From: Calvatia gigantea
Taxonomy: Eukaryota; Basidiomycota; Agaricomycetes; Agaricales; Lycoperdaceae
Assembly: GCA_025093985.1 (NCBI GenBank)
Contig: JACAAK010000006.1
Location: 2,170,001-2,234,000 of the forward strand
DNA length: 64,000 nt
Reading direction: 5' to 3'
Under the pieces are notes generated by a model. That model saw only the letters and a list, made by a program, of their open reading frames with translations. It searched no databases and was not told the DNA's origin. Each line of letters begins with the position of its first letter. Within the stretch, counting starts at the first letter, position 1. The position numbers were made by a program, and so were the translations under genes. Below are positions 35,482 through 47,219 of the stretch, piece by piece.

Positions 35482-37960
35482 TTAGTAGGGATATGGGATA
35501 CAATAATATTGAACCACAGTACTACCCCCCTCTTCGGCACCTGTGTGATAAATGAACGCATTCCTCCTTTCAGGTGTACTGCCGCAAATCAGAACACGTT
35601 CCTCAGGATTATCCGTCTGAAATGACTGCAGCTCGGTCATGAATTTTTGCAGCGCACGGGAAGAATCTGGATGCTAGAAAGATTCCGACCATTGAATGAG
35701 AACATCAATCACCGCAGCATCAAGGACGTCATTTGCTTACGGATCTTTCCATTAAGTATCTTGCACCATGGTTGTGAAGGGTACGAACGGGCCTGTTTCT
35801 TCGGCAGTCCAGGTGATTCACCTTTAGATCCCGCAACGGGACCTCTTTGAATAGTCTTCTGGTTTCTAGTTCTCCTCGGAACCGCTACCAGCTAGCAATC
35901 AGCAAAGAACCATTACATAAATATGAAGGACTGGACGTACGTCCCAAAGCGTGAACGACCATGTGATAAAACGACACGTCTGGTGGTCAAGCCAATAAAG
36001 CTCAGCAGTGTCGATTTGACTCAGAGCATCCAGGCATTCGGATCGATCTTGTTGAGAATGGAACGGTCCCCTCCCCCGATCGGTTCTAATGTCCCCAGTT
36101 ATAGTACGGCACGGGTTCTCCTTGGCATCCTTCTCGATTTGCCGGTAGAAACTCGAGCCTAAGATCTTCGGTAGTTGGGATGCATACCGGTCCCATCTGG
36201 TTTCCCAGGGTTTGGCAAGGTACAGTCGGTAAAGGGAGCGAACAACATCATCAACAGATTCACCAAGGTCAATAGAAAAGATTTTGGATCTGGTAGGATC
36301 CGTGAGGTAGTCGGCAAAGGAGGCATGGAGAAATGACACCCCAGCTTCATGTGAATGCTCTGAGCGTGGAACTTCGAGCACGGAATGGAGTTTATGAAGA
36401 GAGCCGTAGACGACGCTTTGTTCTAGGTCGAGGATGATGGACGCTCCCATGAGGCTGCGTGAGTCGGAGCTGAGCGGGTAGGAAAAGCCATTGCTAGAAC
36501 TAGACCGCGTGCAGACAACAAACCCAAGAATTCGTTTCGTGGTACGCCATACTGTTGTGGGAATAGATGTGAGAATCTGGGTATACAATGCATCGAGGAG
36601 CGCAAACGGGTGTTCATCGTTCACCGCAAGGATCAAATGGTCGATGACGGATAAGAGCAGATTAAGTCGAGATACGGGATCAGCGTGGTCTGGGTCTTCC
36701 ATGAAACGAACCGCAGTCCTCGCAAACACAAAAAGCCCCCGTGCGCCGTTGGTGAGCGTAAGGAATTGCGTTTCGTTTGGCCAGCTGGAAGGAATGTGCG
36801 GAAACCGCTTCCGCATAGCCTTGAAGCTAGCGTCCAAGTAGATCTCGACATCCTGACAGGCTTCAGTAGAGTTGATCGGTACATATTCCGACCAATAGCT
36901 CGGAACGATCGCCTCGTCGGTGAATGTACCCTTTATGTGAGGTTCGGGTCGACTGGAGATGGCCCATATGAGGGGTGCTTGCGGGTAGTTGAGAACGAAC
37001 TCGCTGACAAGTTGAATGATTTGGCATTGTTGATTCACTCCTTCGCATTCGTCCAACCCATCCAATAAGATGGCCCAAGGACCTTCTTCTTTTCCAATTC
37101 CTTTTTTTCCGAATGGATTAGCAATGAAGATTCGGAATTGTTCTTTCATCCCTTTTTTCAACAGACTCGGATCGAGAGCCATCTGTTCCACGATGTAATT
37201 TCGGTAGGCAGGTATCTTTGTAGCCAATTGGAAAGTAACAGTGATGAAAACGCGTTGGGGGTCTTTTCGGTCGTTAAGTTTTGAGAAGAACAACGTTGCT
37301 CCAAGGGAATCGGATGTGGCGAGAGACTCGGCAAACGTCTGAATTACTGCGGATTTGCCAACACCAGCGGGCCCGTTCAGCCACAAAAAGGCCTTCTCCC
37401 GCATTTTATCATAGAACCATGTGATGATCTTTCCGGTGAGTTGAACCCGCGTACCAGGGTGGCATAGAGGTGGAGGGTCACGAGCGGAGGAGTCGTATTC
37501 TGCCCCGTCAATAACACGTTCGGAAAGTGCTTTCATCACTGCAGGAAATTTATGTCGTCAGTTGGCAAGAGTAGCAGTGTCGTGTCGTGTACTTACTGGA
37601 AGTGACTGTATCGCGGTGTTCCTGGACGTTAAACGTAGGATTATTCAAAACGATATCATGAGCATGAGGGAAGAAATCAGTGCCCGCGCTCGTCGCTGAA
37701 CTGACTTGAGTTCCAATAAGCGGAGCTGGAGACAGGAGGGCTGGCACTGAGGGCTGGACTGGGGGTAGGATTGGGGACGAGACTGGAGACGGGACTGGAG
37801 ACGGGACTGGGGACGGGACTGAGGTCAGGGCTGGAGGTGGAACTGGAGGCGAAGCTGGAATCCGGGTTGGGGGCGGGACTGTGGGTAGGACTGAGCCGAA
37901 GATGCTTGAAAATAAAGATTTCAGCCTTGCTCGCTTCGAACGGCGGGTCGATCCTTGCAT
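35482..37960 (-). CDS. NACHT NLR-like NTPase, intact (copy B)
   Basis: The only copy with a fully open model. Exons 37960-37597, 37538-35941, 35884-35741 and 35673-35482 give 2,298 nt and 765 residues. Residues 1-20 are basic (MQGSTRRSKRARLKSLF). A Pro/Ser/Val repeat linker follows (about 25-85), then the motif FFPHAHDIVLNNPTF (about 94-108). The NACHT domain has Walker A GPAGVGKSAVIQT, Walker B WAILLDGLDECEG and SRPEPH. The downstream region has LGFVVCTRS and FLHASFADYLTDPTRS, typical of Agaricomycete NACHT proteins. The tail has LRDLKVNHLDCRRNRPV, then KFMTELQSFQTDNPEERVLICGSTPERRNAF, ending YYCIPYPY. There are no WD40, ankyrin or TPR repeats. Likely a nucleotide-switched sensor, by family analogy; ligand unknown. 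Confidence 0.93.
37774..37824 (-). repeat. Coding minisatellite in NLR copy B
   Basis: About four imperfect 12-base units (GGGACTGGAGAC on the plus strand) encode the S-P-V-P repeats of the N-terminal linker. Copy A has a related but scrambled tract at 32,570-32,650; copies C, D and E lack it. Confidence 0.8.
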
Positions 37961-38063
37961 GCTTCCACGACAGTGCGGCAGGGGAAAATGAATGGGTCAA
38001 TAGATATACGGAAAGCAGGTAGAGGCGGAGCGGAAGGAGGCAGGTTGGAAGTAGCACGGGGCC

Positions 38064-38069
38064 CACGTG
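38064..38069. promoter_or_regulatory. CACGTG upstream of NLR copy B
   Basis: Lies 104 bp upstream of the copy B ATG in a CCCACGTGTCGA context, the same as at copy A. Confidence 0.4.
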
Positions 38070-38094
38070 TCGACTCTGAGAAACATGCGAAGTC

Positions 38095-38290
38095 ACCTCA
38101 GCGCTCAGCGGGTGGCATCACGTTAGCCCTTACGGTCCTGCAACGACGCGGATCAACGTTCGGGACAAAGCCTCGATAGGGTTTGCCCTGCTGTTTTCGC
38201 GCTTACGTCTTACCACACACTCTTATCCGCACACTTCCTTGGAACAGCATCCACACTAACAACTCCCTCCGAACTCCCAGGCTGAAATTT
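38095..38290 (+). pseudogene. Short Mhp1-like remnant
   Basis: A reduced version of the 33,185-34,190 remnant. It shares the GGCATCACGTTAGCCCTTA-type block and the piece with TCGATAGGGTTTGCCCTGCTG, followed by the same junction sequence into an NLR 3' end. Only about 200 bp remain. Confidence 0.75.
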
Positions 38291-38303
38291 GGCGTGTATA
38301 TAA

Positions 38304-40703
38304 TTAGTAGGGATACGGAATACAATAAGTATTTATATTCGTTGTCACCTCTCACTCCGACGCCACCACAATATAGATATATGAATGCATTCCTCTTCTC
38401 AGGAGTATTCCCACAAACTAGAACACGCTTATCGGGATGTTCCAGCTGAAGTGATCGCAGCTCGGCTATGAATTTTCGCAGGGCATGAGGAGAATCCGGG
38501 AACTAGAGAGATTACAACTGTTTCAGCAACAATGTTCAGGAGTCACGTCGAACACGCTGCCTTCTTACCAGTCTTTCCATTGAGTGCCCCGTGCCATATT
38601 TATGAAAGATACCAATAGGCTTGTTTCTTCCAATATCTAGGTGGTCTACCTTCAGGTCCCCCAATGCAACCTCTTTGCACAGTCTTCTATGTTCCAGTTC
38701 CTCTCGGAACGCCTATCAAGTGGCAGTCAGCGATCAAAATATTGCGGTATAAACACAAAGCACGGGACATACGTTCCAAAGCTTGAACACCCAACCAGTA
38801 AAACAGATTTCAAAGACATTATTCCGATAGAAATCACCAGCGTTGATCTGACTTAGAAGGTCCAGGCACTCGGATAAGTCGTTCTGGGATTTGAATGGCC
38901 CCATTCCCCGCACGGACCTGCGATCCCCAGTTACAGCGTAATACAGATTGACCTCAATGTCTCTTCTGATCCCCCGAAAGAAGCGTGATCCCAAAGGTCC
39001 GGACAACTGGGTTGTATATCGAGCCCACTTGGTGTCCCATGGTTTCTCCACATAGAGTTTATGAAGGCACCGTGTGATCTCGTCGACAGTCTCACTGCGA
39101 TCAATGAAAAAGTCCTTTGATCTTGTTGGGTCCGTGAGATATTCGGCGAAAGAGGTATGGAAGAATAATATTTCGGATTTGTGTGCACTTTCCAAGGGTG
39201 GAATTTCCAGCACGGAATGGAGTTTGTGAAGGGAACTGTACACAACGCTTGGTGTGAGGTCGAGGATGATGGATGATCCTATGAGGTTACGAGATTTGAG
39301 GGGGTATGAAAGCCCATCATAGGTAGAGCTAGACTGCGAACAGATAACAAATCCGAGAATTCGTTTTGTGGTATGCCATAGCAGTGGTGGAACAGATGTG
39401 AGGATTTCCGTGTATAATGCATCGAGGAGGGCAAAGGGGTGATCAGAGGTCACTATGACACTGGCACGATGAACGACTGCTAAGATTAGGTTTAATCGTG
39501 ATATTGGGTCGGCGTGATCAGGGTCTTCCATATAACGAATGGCGGTCCTTGCAAATACAAAAAGGCCCAATGCACCATTGGCAAGCATAAGGGACTGTGC
39601 TTCACTCGGCCAGTTGGAAGGGATGTGAGAAAAGCGCTTCCGCATAGCCTCGAAACTGGCGTTCAGGTAGCGCTCGACGTCCTGACATGCTTCGGTGGAG
39701 TTCACCGGTATGTATTCTGACCAATGACTCGGAGCAACGGCCTCGTCAGCAAATGTTGCTACTAGGTGGGGTTCCGGTCGACTGGCAATGCACCCATACA
39801 AGGGGTGCGTGTGGGAAGTCAAGAACGAACTCACTAACGAGTCGCACGATTTGACATTGTTGATCCACCCCTTCGCACTCATCCAACCCATCCAGAAAGA
39901 CACCCCAAGGTCTCTCTCCCTTTCCAATCTCTTTATTTCCAAATGGCTCGATAATGAAGATACGGAATTGCTCTTTTATCCCTTTCTTTAACAAGCTGGG
40001 ATCGAGGGCAATCTGTTCCGCAATGCAGGCTCGGTAGGCGGGTATCCTTGTAGCCAACTGAAAAGCGACGGTGGTGACGATGTGTTGGGGGTCCTTCCGA
40101 CTATTGGCTCTAGAGAAGAACAATGCTGCTCCGAGGAACTTTGATTCGGCAAGAGACTCAGAGAAAGTCTGAATAATTGCTGACTTGCCAACACCAGCAG
40201 GGCCACTTAGCCAGAGAAGCGCTTTCTGCCGTCCCTTGTTGTGGAACCATGTGCCGATCTTTTCAATGAGTTGGACCCGTGTACCCGGATGACACAGAGG
40301 TGGCGGGTCGCGAGCGGAAGAGTCATACTCTGAGCCCTCAATAGCACGCTCAGCAAGTGCTTTCATCGCTACACAAATTTAGGCTATTAGGTGACACAAA
40401 TGATACAGTCCATGCTATGCGCCCTACCTAAAGTGACGACATCGTGATTTTCTTGGACGTTGTAAAACGTGGAGTTACTAATGACGAAATCGCAAGCGTT
40501 AGAAAAGAAACCAGGACTAGGGCCTGCATTCGTCGTTGAAGACGACATGAATTCCAGCGAGAGGGTACGGAAGAGAGCTACAAGAACCTACCTTTGGAAG
40601 AGACCGACACAGCATCTGACGTACTTGGCTGACCTGGACGAGATATCCCTGAAGACGAGACCCGCAGCCTTGCCTTCCTTGAATGGCGTATTGGCCTTTG
40701 CAT
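38304..40703 (-). pseudogene. NACHT NLR-like gene, frameshifted (copy C)
   Basis: Exon 1 starts at 40703 (MQRPIRHSRKARLR) with a GT-AG intron after about 37 residues. Exon 2 holds the motif GFFSNACDFVISNSTFYNVQ. The NACHT part keeps GPAGVGKSAIIQT, VFLDGLDECEG and ASRPEPH. A one-base insertion at about 39,788 (LVWV|IASRP) separates the NACHT core from the rest, and the final exon needs another shift before its end at 38304-38306. Otherwise the frame is open for over 1,500 bases, so loss of function is recent or, for single bases, possibly an assembly error. The tail keeps KRVLVCGNTPEKRNAF. Confidence 0.85.
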
Positions 40704-41649
40704 ACTTGTACTATTATGGCGTGGAAGACTAGAGCAAATGTAGCACCAACGGAGATTGGGGAAGGAAGCAGAGGTGGAGAGCGGGAGGAGGGCGGAGGTA
40801 CGCAAACCATTTCGGCCCCATGTGTTCCAAGTTTGGTAATCAGGCATCTAATGGGTACCTGCCCTAGATCCACCCCGTAGTCCGGGGCTGCCTCAGAAGG
40901 CTATTCCTCCGGCCTGGGGTTACCTGGAGTGACAGTTCGGGTTGTACCACACTTTATTGTTACTTTTACCCAGGAAGAACCATGAATTGGGCTGAGAATG
41001 CGAAAATGCCACCGGGGAAGAAGTTCGATCCAACTGGGGCACTGGAAAATCCTCTTTGTAGTGGTAAACCGTATTCGTAATCGGCGTTGTGATCGTTGTG
41101 AGTGGTGATGGATTGATGGCGTCTGTTATGTTGTACCGGCTCAAAGTTGCAGTTCAGCTTCATTCGCTGTGGGAGCGTGAGCTGCTGAGCCTTCAAAGCT
41201 TTAAGCCCCAAACTTCTTGGAGAGCACAGTACTTGACCATGTCATGAAATGTTCGAGTCGGGCCCGAATATCTGATAAGGTAAAATGGCCTCACGGATCC
41301 TGGGTAGGAAAGAACATTCCCTTTTTCACCGACCCGCCAGTTCCACAGGTGCTGGTGAAACATCACCCACGACAGGCGCCTTCGACTTCGACTATGAGCG
41401 ACATTCCACCGACATTGAGCAACGTGGGGGATGCTTCGCTGGGTCGCATGTCGATACGTTCTCTTGTGATTGGGTTTGAAGCGGGATGGCCGTATATCCT
41501 CACGTATGTACCTTCGTCTGTGCTGTTTCTTGCCCAGCGCTAACTTCGGACTTAATTCGAACGAAGTCAGGTACGTCGGGATAACAAAAGTGGATAAAGA
41601 TGCAGTTGATGAATGGCTAGGTCATAACTGAGGAAACGTCCAAAATAGC
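40704..41649. other. Spacer between NLR copies C and D
   Basis: CATGTG at 40,819-40,824 lies 116 bp upstream of the copy C ATG. A plus-strand frame at 41,217-41,543 includes a stretch starting MSDIPPTLSNVGDASLGRMS that I cannot assign. No convincing gene. Confidence 0.35.
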
Positions 41650-44084
41650 TTAACAAGGATATGGAATACAGTAATATTGCTCAACCTTGGTATCTCCCGG
41701 ACCTTTATAACAGAAGAGGGCATTCCTTTTATCTGGTGTGCTCCCACAAATAAGGACCCTCGTGGTGGGCGAATTTCGCTGAAATGCTTGTAAATCAGTT
41801 TTGAATTTCCGTAAGGTCCTCGGAAAGGTGGGAGACTAAGCACGTCCCAAACATTTAGTGATAACATCGGGCGCAGAAACTGGTTCCCTCCTACCTCATC
41901 AAACCCGTCACGGATACAGATGGGTCTATTTCTTCTGCAATCTAAGTGGTCAAACGTGAGATCTTGCAATTGGACTTCTTTAACTAGCTCTTTGCTTCCT
42001 AGTTCATCAGCGAAGTTCTACAAGTTGGCAGCCAAACTTATATGAGCTGTGGCGAAAACAAGCTATGGACAAGGCGCACCTCCCAAAGGTTGAATAACCA
42101 TTCACTAAGACCTCGTGCCCGATTATGATTTAGATACAGCTCGGCGACGTTGATCTGGCCTAGAATATCCAAGCATTCAGATCGGTCCTGTGCAGACACG
42201 AACGGGCCCCTCCCCCGACGGTTCCTGAGATCCCCAGTTATAGCAAAATATGCACCAAGCTCCGCGTCCCATTTGAGAATCTGATAGAAGTCCCTCGCCT
42301 TCCCTGACAAACCCAACATGGATCGCGACCACTTGCCGTGCCAAAGTTTCTGAGTAAAAATTCTTCCGAGGCCGTTGACAATATCATCAACACATTCACG
42401 CAGGTCAATAAAAAAGGCCCCAGACCTAGTCGAATCTGTCAGGAAGTCTGCGAAGGACCTATCAAAGAATGACACCCCGGATTTGTAAGCGTGTCTTGGA
42501 GGTGGTACGGTAAGCACGGAGCGGAGTTTGCGGAGGATACTGAACAAAACACCTTGTTCGAGACCTAGGATAATGGATGCTGCTAGAAGGCTATGGGACC
42601 GAAGGGGGGAAATCTTCAAATTTCCACCAGACCGAGCGGGTAGTGGTATTCCGCCGAATGCAGCGGCAATTGAAACAGTGGGTAGTACCGAGGTCGTCAA
42701 GTAGGAAACTGAGTGAGATCTGGTAATCCACGTAAATCCAAGGATTCCTTTTATCATAGTATTCCATGAAGTCGGTGAAACGGATGTGAGTATCTCGGTA
42801 TACAAGGTATCACGGGGTGCGAAATGTAATGTGTTCGAGCGGTCGATGACACCCAGGACTATGTTTAGACGTGATACCGGATCTGCGTGATCTCTGTCTC
42901 CAATGAAACGAATTGCTGTTGCCGAAAATATCAAATCCTCGGATGCGACCTCCGAGAATTTAAGGAATTGTGTCTCGCTTGGCCATTCCGAAGGGGTGTG
43001 CGGAAACTGTTTCTGGATAGCCCTGAGATGAACCACCCTAGGTAGTGCTCCCTCCCCTGAATGCTGATTCCGAGGAGTCGGGGCTTATATACTCCGACCA
43101 ATGGCTCGCCACGATAGGTGTCGCTGGTGAAGGTCGCTCCCAGGTAAGGTTGTGGGCGGCTAGTGATGACCCAAACGAGGGGTGCGCGGGGAAAGTTGAT
43201 AACAAACTCGCTAATGAGACGGACAATTTCGCACTGTAGGTCGGGTTCCCCGCATTCATCCAACCCATTTAGGAGTATACCCCAGGGACCTTCTCTCTCC
43301 CCAATTCTTCTGTTCCCAAAAGCCTTTGTGATAAAGAGTTCGAATTGCTCTTCCACCTCCTTCGCCAACACCCCCGGATCAAGAGTAATTTGTTGGACGA
43401 CGAAGGTGCGGTAGGAAGGTATCCTGACTGCCATTTGAAAGACAACGGTAATGAGAAGTCGCCGGAAATCACTGCGACCATCAGCTCCTGAAGGGAACAA
43501 CGCCGCCCCCAGATGCCCGGAGGTGGCAAGAGATTCAGCCAAGGTCTGAGTTATTGCCGACGCACGGACGTCAGCAGGCCCGTTCAGCCACAGCAAGGAC
43601 CGTTGGCGCTCTTTGTCATAGAACCATCTAATGATATTTTCGTTGAGTTGTCTGCGTGTACTGGGATGGCATTGATATAGGAGAACGCGATCTGAAGAGT
43701 CGTATCCTATGCCATGGATGATGTGCTCCGAAAGTAATGTCATCGCTATGAGGAGCAGGTTCCATTAGTTTGACCGCAGTGGTGAGTTCCAGACCAGGTG
43801 TCTTACCCGAAATAGTGGTATCACGATCTCCCTGAACATCGCTAAAAAGGGGTTTATTTACAATGAAATCGCGAGTGTTTGCTAAGAAGCCGGTGTGGGG
43901 GTTTATAGGTTCAATGGTACCCGGGTGCTGCACTGGGGGGCACGGAGTTGATTCTCGACGAACAGGAATGAGAAAGTTGTGAAAACCCACCAGTAGAAAA
44001 GAATAGTTCTGCTAACTCCGGCTGCCTCCGGGACGTTCTTGGGAATGCCTTGACCCTTCTCAAACGGTGGCCTACCTTCTCCAT
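41650..44084 (-). pseudogene. NACHT NLR-like gene with destroyed Walker A (copy D)
   Basis: Exon 1 starts near 44084 (MEKVGHRLRRVKAF), or at an in-frame ATG 27 bases upstream. The motif exon reads GFLANTRDFIVNKPLFSDVQ. The P-loop reads GPADVRASAITQT where GPAGVGKSAVIQT is expected, so the invariant GK[ST] is gone. Walker B is ILLNGLDECGE with the first acidic residue changed. A frameshift at about 43,030-43,100 separates the two halves. The downstream half carries an insertion of about 20 residues (VSYLTTSVLPTVSIAAAFGG) not seen in siblings. The tail is open and ends RVLICGSTPDKRNALF...EQYYCIPYPC with TAA at 41650-41652. Most diverged of the five tandem copies. Confidence 0.85.
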
Positions 44085-44575
44085 GGCTGGGCAGCCGGGG
44101 AGCAATGCCATTCTGGTGGGTAGGACAGATGGTCAACGAAGAACCGGGCATGCAGCTGCCACGCATGCTTTTGATAAGCAGGCACGCCCCTTACTAGCGC
44201 TCCGGTTTCGCCGCAAAATACTTGCTTCGACCGAGGTTCCATTCTTTTCACGAGCTTTTTTGGTGGTCGTTCGATCAAAGATACTTACAGGTGTTTGTGA
44301 GAGCCAGAGGCCGAGCTACATACCTCAAGTGCAATGACTGTATCCGTCTTGGTACGCAGCCAGAGGGATACGGCTCACACTACCAAGCCGAACCATAGGT
44401 ACCCCTGCACCTGTTGCGCGCCTATTTTTTGCACTCTGAAAGGGGGCCGACATCCAAGAGAAACTACACTTTGGTTCGCAACGCAATCGTGGGGATCCGT
44501 AGTACCTGTGTCACTGGGGTCCCAATACTCCAGTAGAGACCTTTATGCGCCAGGTCTGACAATACGTAGAGTAAC

Positions 44576-46939
44576 CTAGTCGGGATATGGAATACAGTAA
44601 TATACTCCTATATGAAGCTTCTTCAGGCCCGCAGCACCCATTTCTTGTTTATAATGTTCGTAAGAAAAGAAGGCGTTGCTTTTTGCTGGAATGCTGCCAC
44701 AAATAAGGACCCTTGTCGTGGGCGACTTTCGCTGAAACATTTGCAGGTCGGCTACGAATTTTTGCAAGACTTCAGCAGAATCAGGAAACTAGGAGGGTTC
44801 CAGTTATTAGTGACAACATTCAGCGCAAAGGTAGGCACCTTACTCACCTCATCAGCCTCGCCGTGACGGATACAGATCGGTTTATTTTTTCTGTAATCTA
44901 AATGGTCAAACTTGAGATCTCGTAGTTGGGCTTCCTTGACAAGCGCTCTGCTGCTTAGTTCATCGCCGAAACACTGGGTTGGCGGCTGTCACTCAAACAC
45001 GTAGTGGAAACAAAACTGCGGCATGGCGCACCTCCCAGAGCTTGAACAACCAATCACTAAAGCTTCGTGCCCGGCCTTCATTCAAATACAGCTCAGCAAC
45101 GTTGACCTGACTCAGAATATCCAAGCACTCGGATCGATCCTCCGCGGACTTCTAATGGTCCCTGTCCTCGACGGGTCTTGACATCCCCGGTTATGGCAAG
45201 GTACACTCCAGCCTCCGCGTCATGCTTGAGATCCTGATAGAAATCCTTCTTTGCCCTCCCTGACAGTTGAAACATAGATCGTGACGACTTGCCGTCCCAT
45301 GGTTTTTGAGGAAAGACCCTTCCGAGGCCCCTGATGATGTCATCACCGCAATCATTAAGATCAATAAAGAAGTCCTTGGACCGAGTTGCATCGGTTAGGT
45401 AGTCGGCGAAGGAGGCATGGAAGAATGACACCGCAGATTTGTGGGTATTTTTTCGGAGCTGGTATGGCGAGCACAGAGTGGAGTTTGTGTAGAGAGCCAT
45501 AAATAACACTCTGTTCGAGGCCGAGAATAATGGATGCCGCTAGGAGGCTCCGAGACTTGAGGCGGAAGGAGGATGTTTCAGGAAGAGCGTCACCCCGGGC
45601 ATAGAGAACAAATCCGAGAATTCGTTTAGTAGTGCTCCACGAAGTTGGTGGGATGGATGTAAGGATCTCAGTGTACAAGGCGTTAAGGAATGCAAAAGGA
45701 TGAGTTCCGGTGGGTGCCATGCCCGAGCGATCGATAACAGCAATAACAATGTTGAGACGTGATACCGGATCGGCATGGTCTCCATCCTCGATGAAACGGA
45801 TCACTGTTGCTGCAAATACAAAAAGTCCAGATGCAGCTTTGGAGACTTTAAGAATTTGTGTCTCGCTCGGCCATTCTGACCCAACATGTGGAAAGCGTTT
45901 GCGGATGGCCCTGCACCTAGCGCCCAAGTAGCGCTCGACGTCTTGACAAGCTTCGGGCGAGTCGATTGGTATGTATTCTGTCCAATGGCCTGCCACGTTA
46001 GCCTCGTCGGCAAAGGTCGCCTCTATGTGAGGTTCTGGTCGGCTGGCAATGACCCACACGAGGGGCGAATGAGGAAAACTGAGAACGAACTGGCTAATGA
46101 GTTCCACGATTTCGCATTGCGGATCCTGTCCTTCGCACTCATCCAACCCATCCAATAATATACCCCAAGGGCCCTCTCCCTCTGCGATCTTGCGTTTCCC
46201 AAAAGGTTCAACAACGAAGATTCGGAACTGCTCTCTCATCCCTTTCCACAACAGTTCGGGGTCGAAAGCGATTTGTTGTGCGATGTAATCTCGGTAGGCA
46301 GGTATTCTTGTAGCCAGTTGGTAAGTAATCGTGGTGAAGACGCGCTGGGGGTCTCTCCGGTTATTGGGTCTCGAAAAGAACAATGTTGCGCCGATGCACT
46401 TAGACTCGGCAAGAGACTCAGCAAATGTCTGAATCACCGCCGATTTACCGACACCAGCAGGGCCCTTTAGCCACAGTAAAGCTTTTTGCCGCCCCATATC
46501 ATTGAACCAGTTGTTGATCCTCTCATTGAGTTGCACGCGCGTACCAGGATGACACCGAGGTGGAGAGTCACGATCAGCAGAGTCATAAGCCGCGCCGCGG
46601 ATAATACGCTCTGAAAGTGATTTCATGACTCCAAGAGTTGTTCCATCAGTCAAAGGCAATGAAGAACTCCGACCCATTGTACCTTACCTGCGGTGACCGT
46701 CTCGTGATTTCCTTGGACATTGTAAAAATTGGGTTGATTCATGACGACATTGCGGGTGTTCTGGAAGAAACCCGTGCCTGTGCCTGTTCAGCGGTAGCGA
46801 AATGATCCAGAGGATAGAACGGTCCCAAGGAGTCGGGGAGGAAGAGTTGTAAAAACTCACCATTGGAAGGATTTCCAAATATTCTTGAGAACAGCGCCCT
46901 CACCCTCGCCCTTTTCGAACGACGTGTGGGTTGTTGCAT
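44576..46939 (-). pseudogene. NACHT NLR-like gene, two single-base frameshifts (copy E)
   Basis: Exon 1 starts at 46939 (MQQPTRRSKRARVRALFSRI). The motif exon reads GTGFFQNTRNVVMNQPNFYN. The NACHT core is complete: GPAGVGKSAVIQT, GILLDGLDECEG, ASRPEPH. The frame is open for 438 codons, then breaks in an A-run near 45,450 (an extra A before NTHKSAVSFFHASF) and again near 45,145. The last exon is open and ends RVLICGSIPAKSNAFF...YYCIPYPD with TAG at 44576-44578. The two lesions are minimal and one is in a homopolymer, so sequencing error is a real alternative here. Confidence 0.8.
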
Positions 46940-47055
46940 AGTGCTCCAAGGTGGATATTTAAAAGAAGGGCGAAGAGAGTAGGAAGTAAGGCAGAAGACA
47001 AGAATGCAAGGGAGGAAGTGGTAGGTCCGATAGTGTGTCTGGACCACACAGGTAC

Positions 47056-47061
47056 CATGTG
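47056..47061. promoter_or_regulatory. CATGTG upstream of NLR copy E
   Basis: CCATGTGG, 117 bp upstream of the copy E ATG; same hexamer class and distance as for copies 1, A, B and C. Confidence 0.35.
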
Positions 47062-47219
47062 GACGTTTGATAAGCAAGGCGCTTGTAATAATTACCGCCC
47101 AAAAGGCAATCAACCTTTAGCGCCACTTAACCACCCTCCGCAGAGGCGCCATAAGGGTTTGCACATTGCACAATAAATTGGATGAGATCTCGAGACTCTA
47201 TATTCATTAACACCTCGAC

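Larger units (their letters stand above)
35245..38830. repeat. Segmental duplication, right unit
   Basis: Partner of 30,015-34,712 in the same orientation. It contains NLR copy B, a short Mhp1-like remnant and the 3' part of NLR copy C. The pairing of the truncated end at 34,205 with copy C shows that the duplicated block ran into copy C. Confidence 0.8.

Noticed and set aside
35923..37068. Several plus-strand open frames opposite NLR copy B and its siblings
   Set aside because: They recur antisense to the conserved NACHT exons and disappear where the sense gene decays; they are composition shadows.
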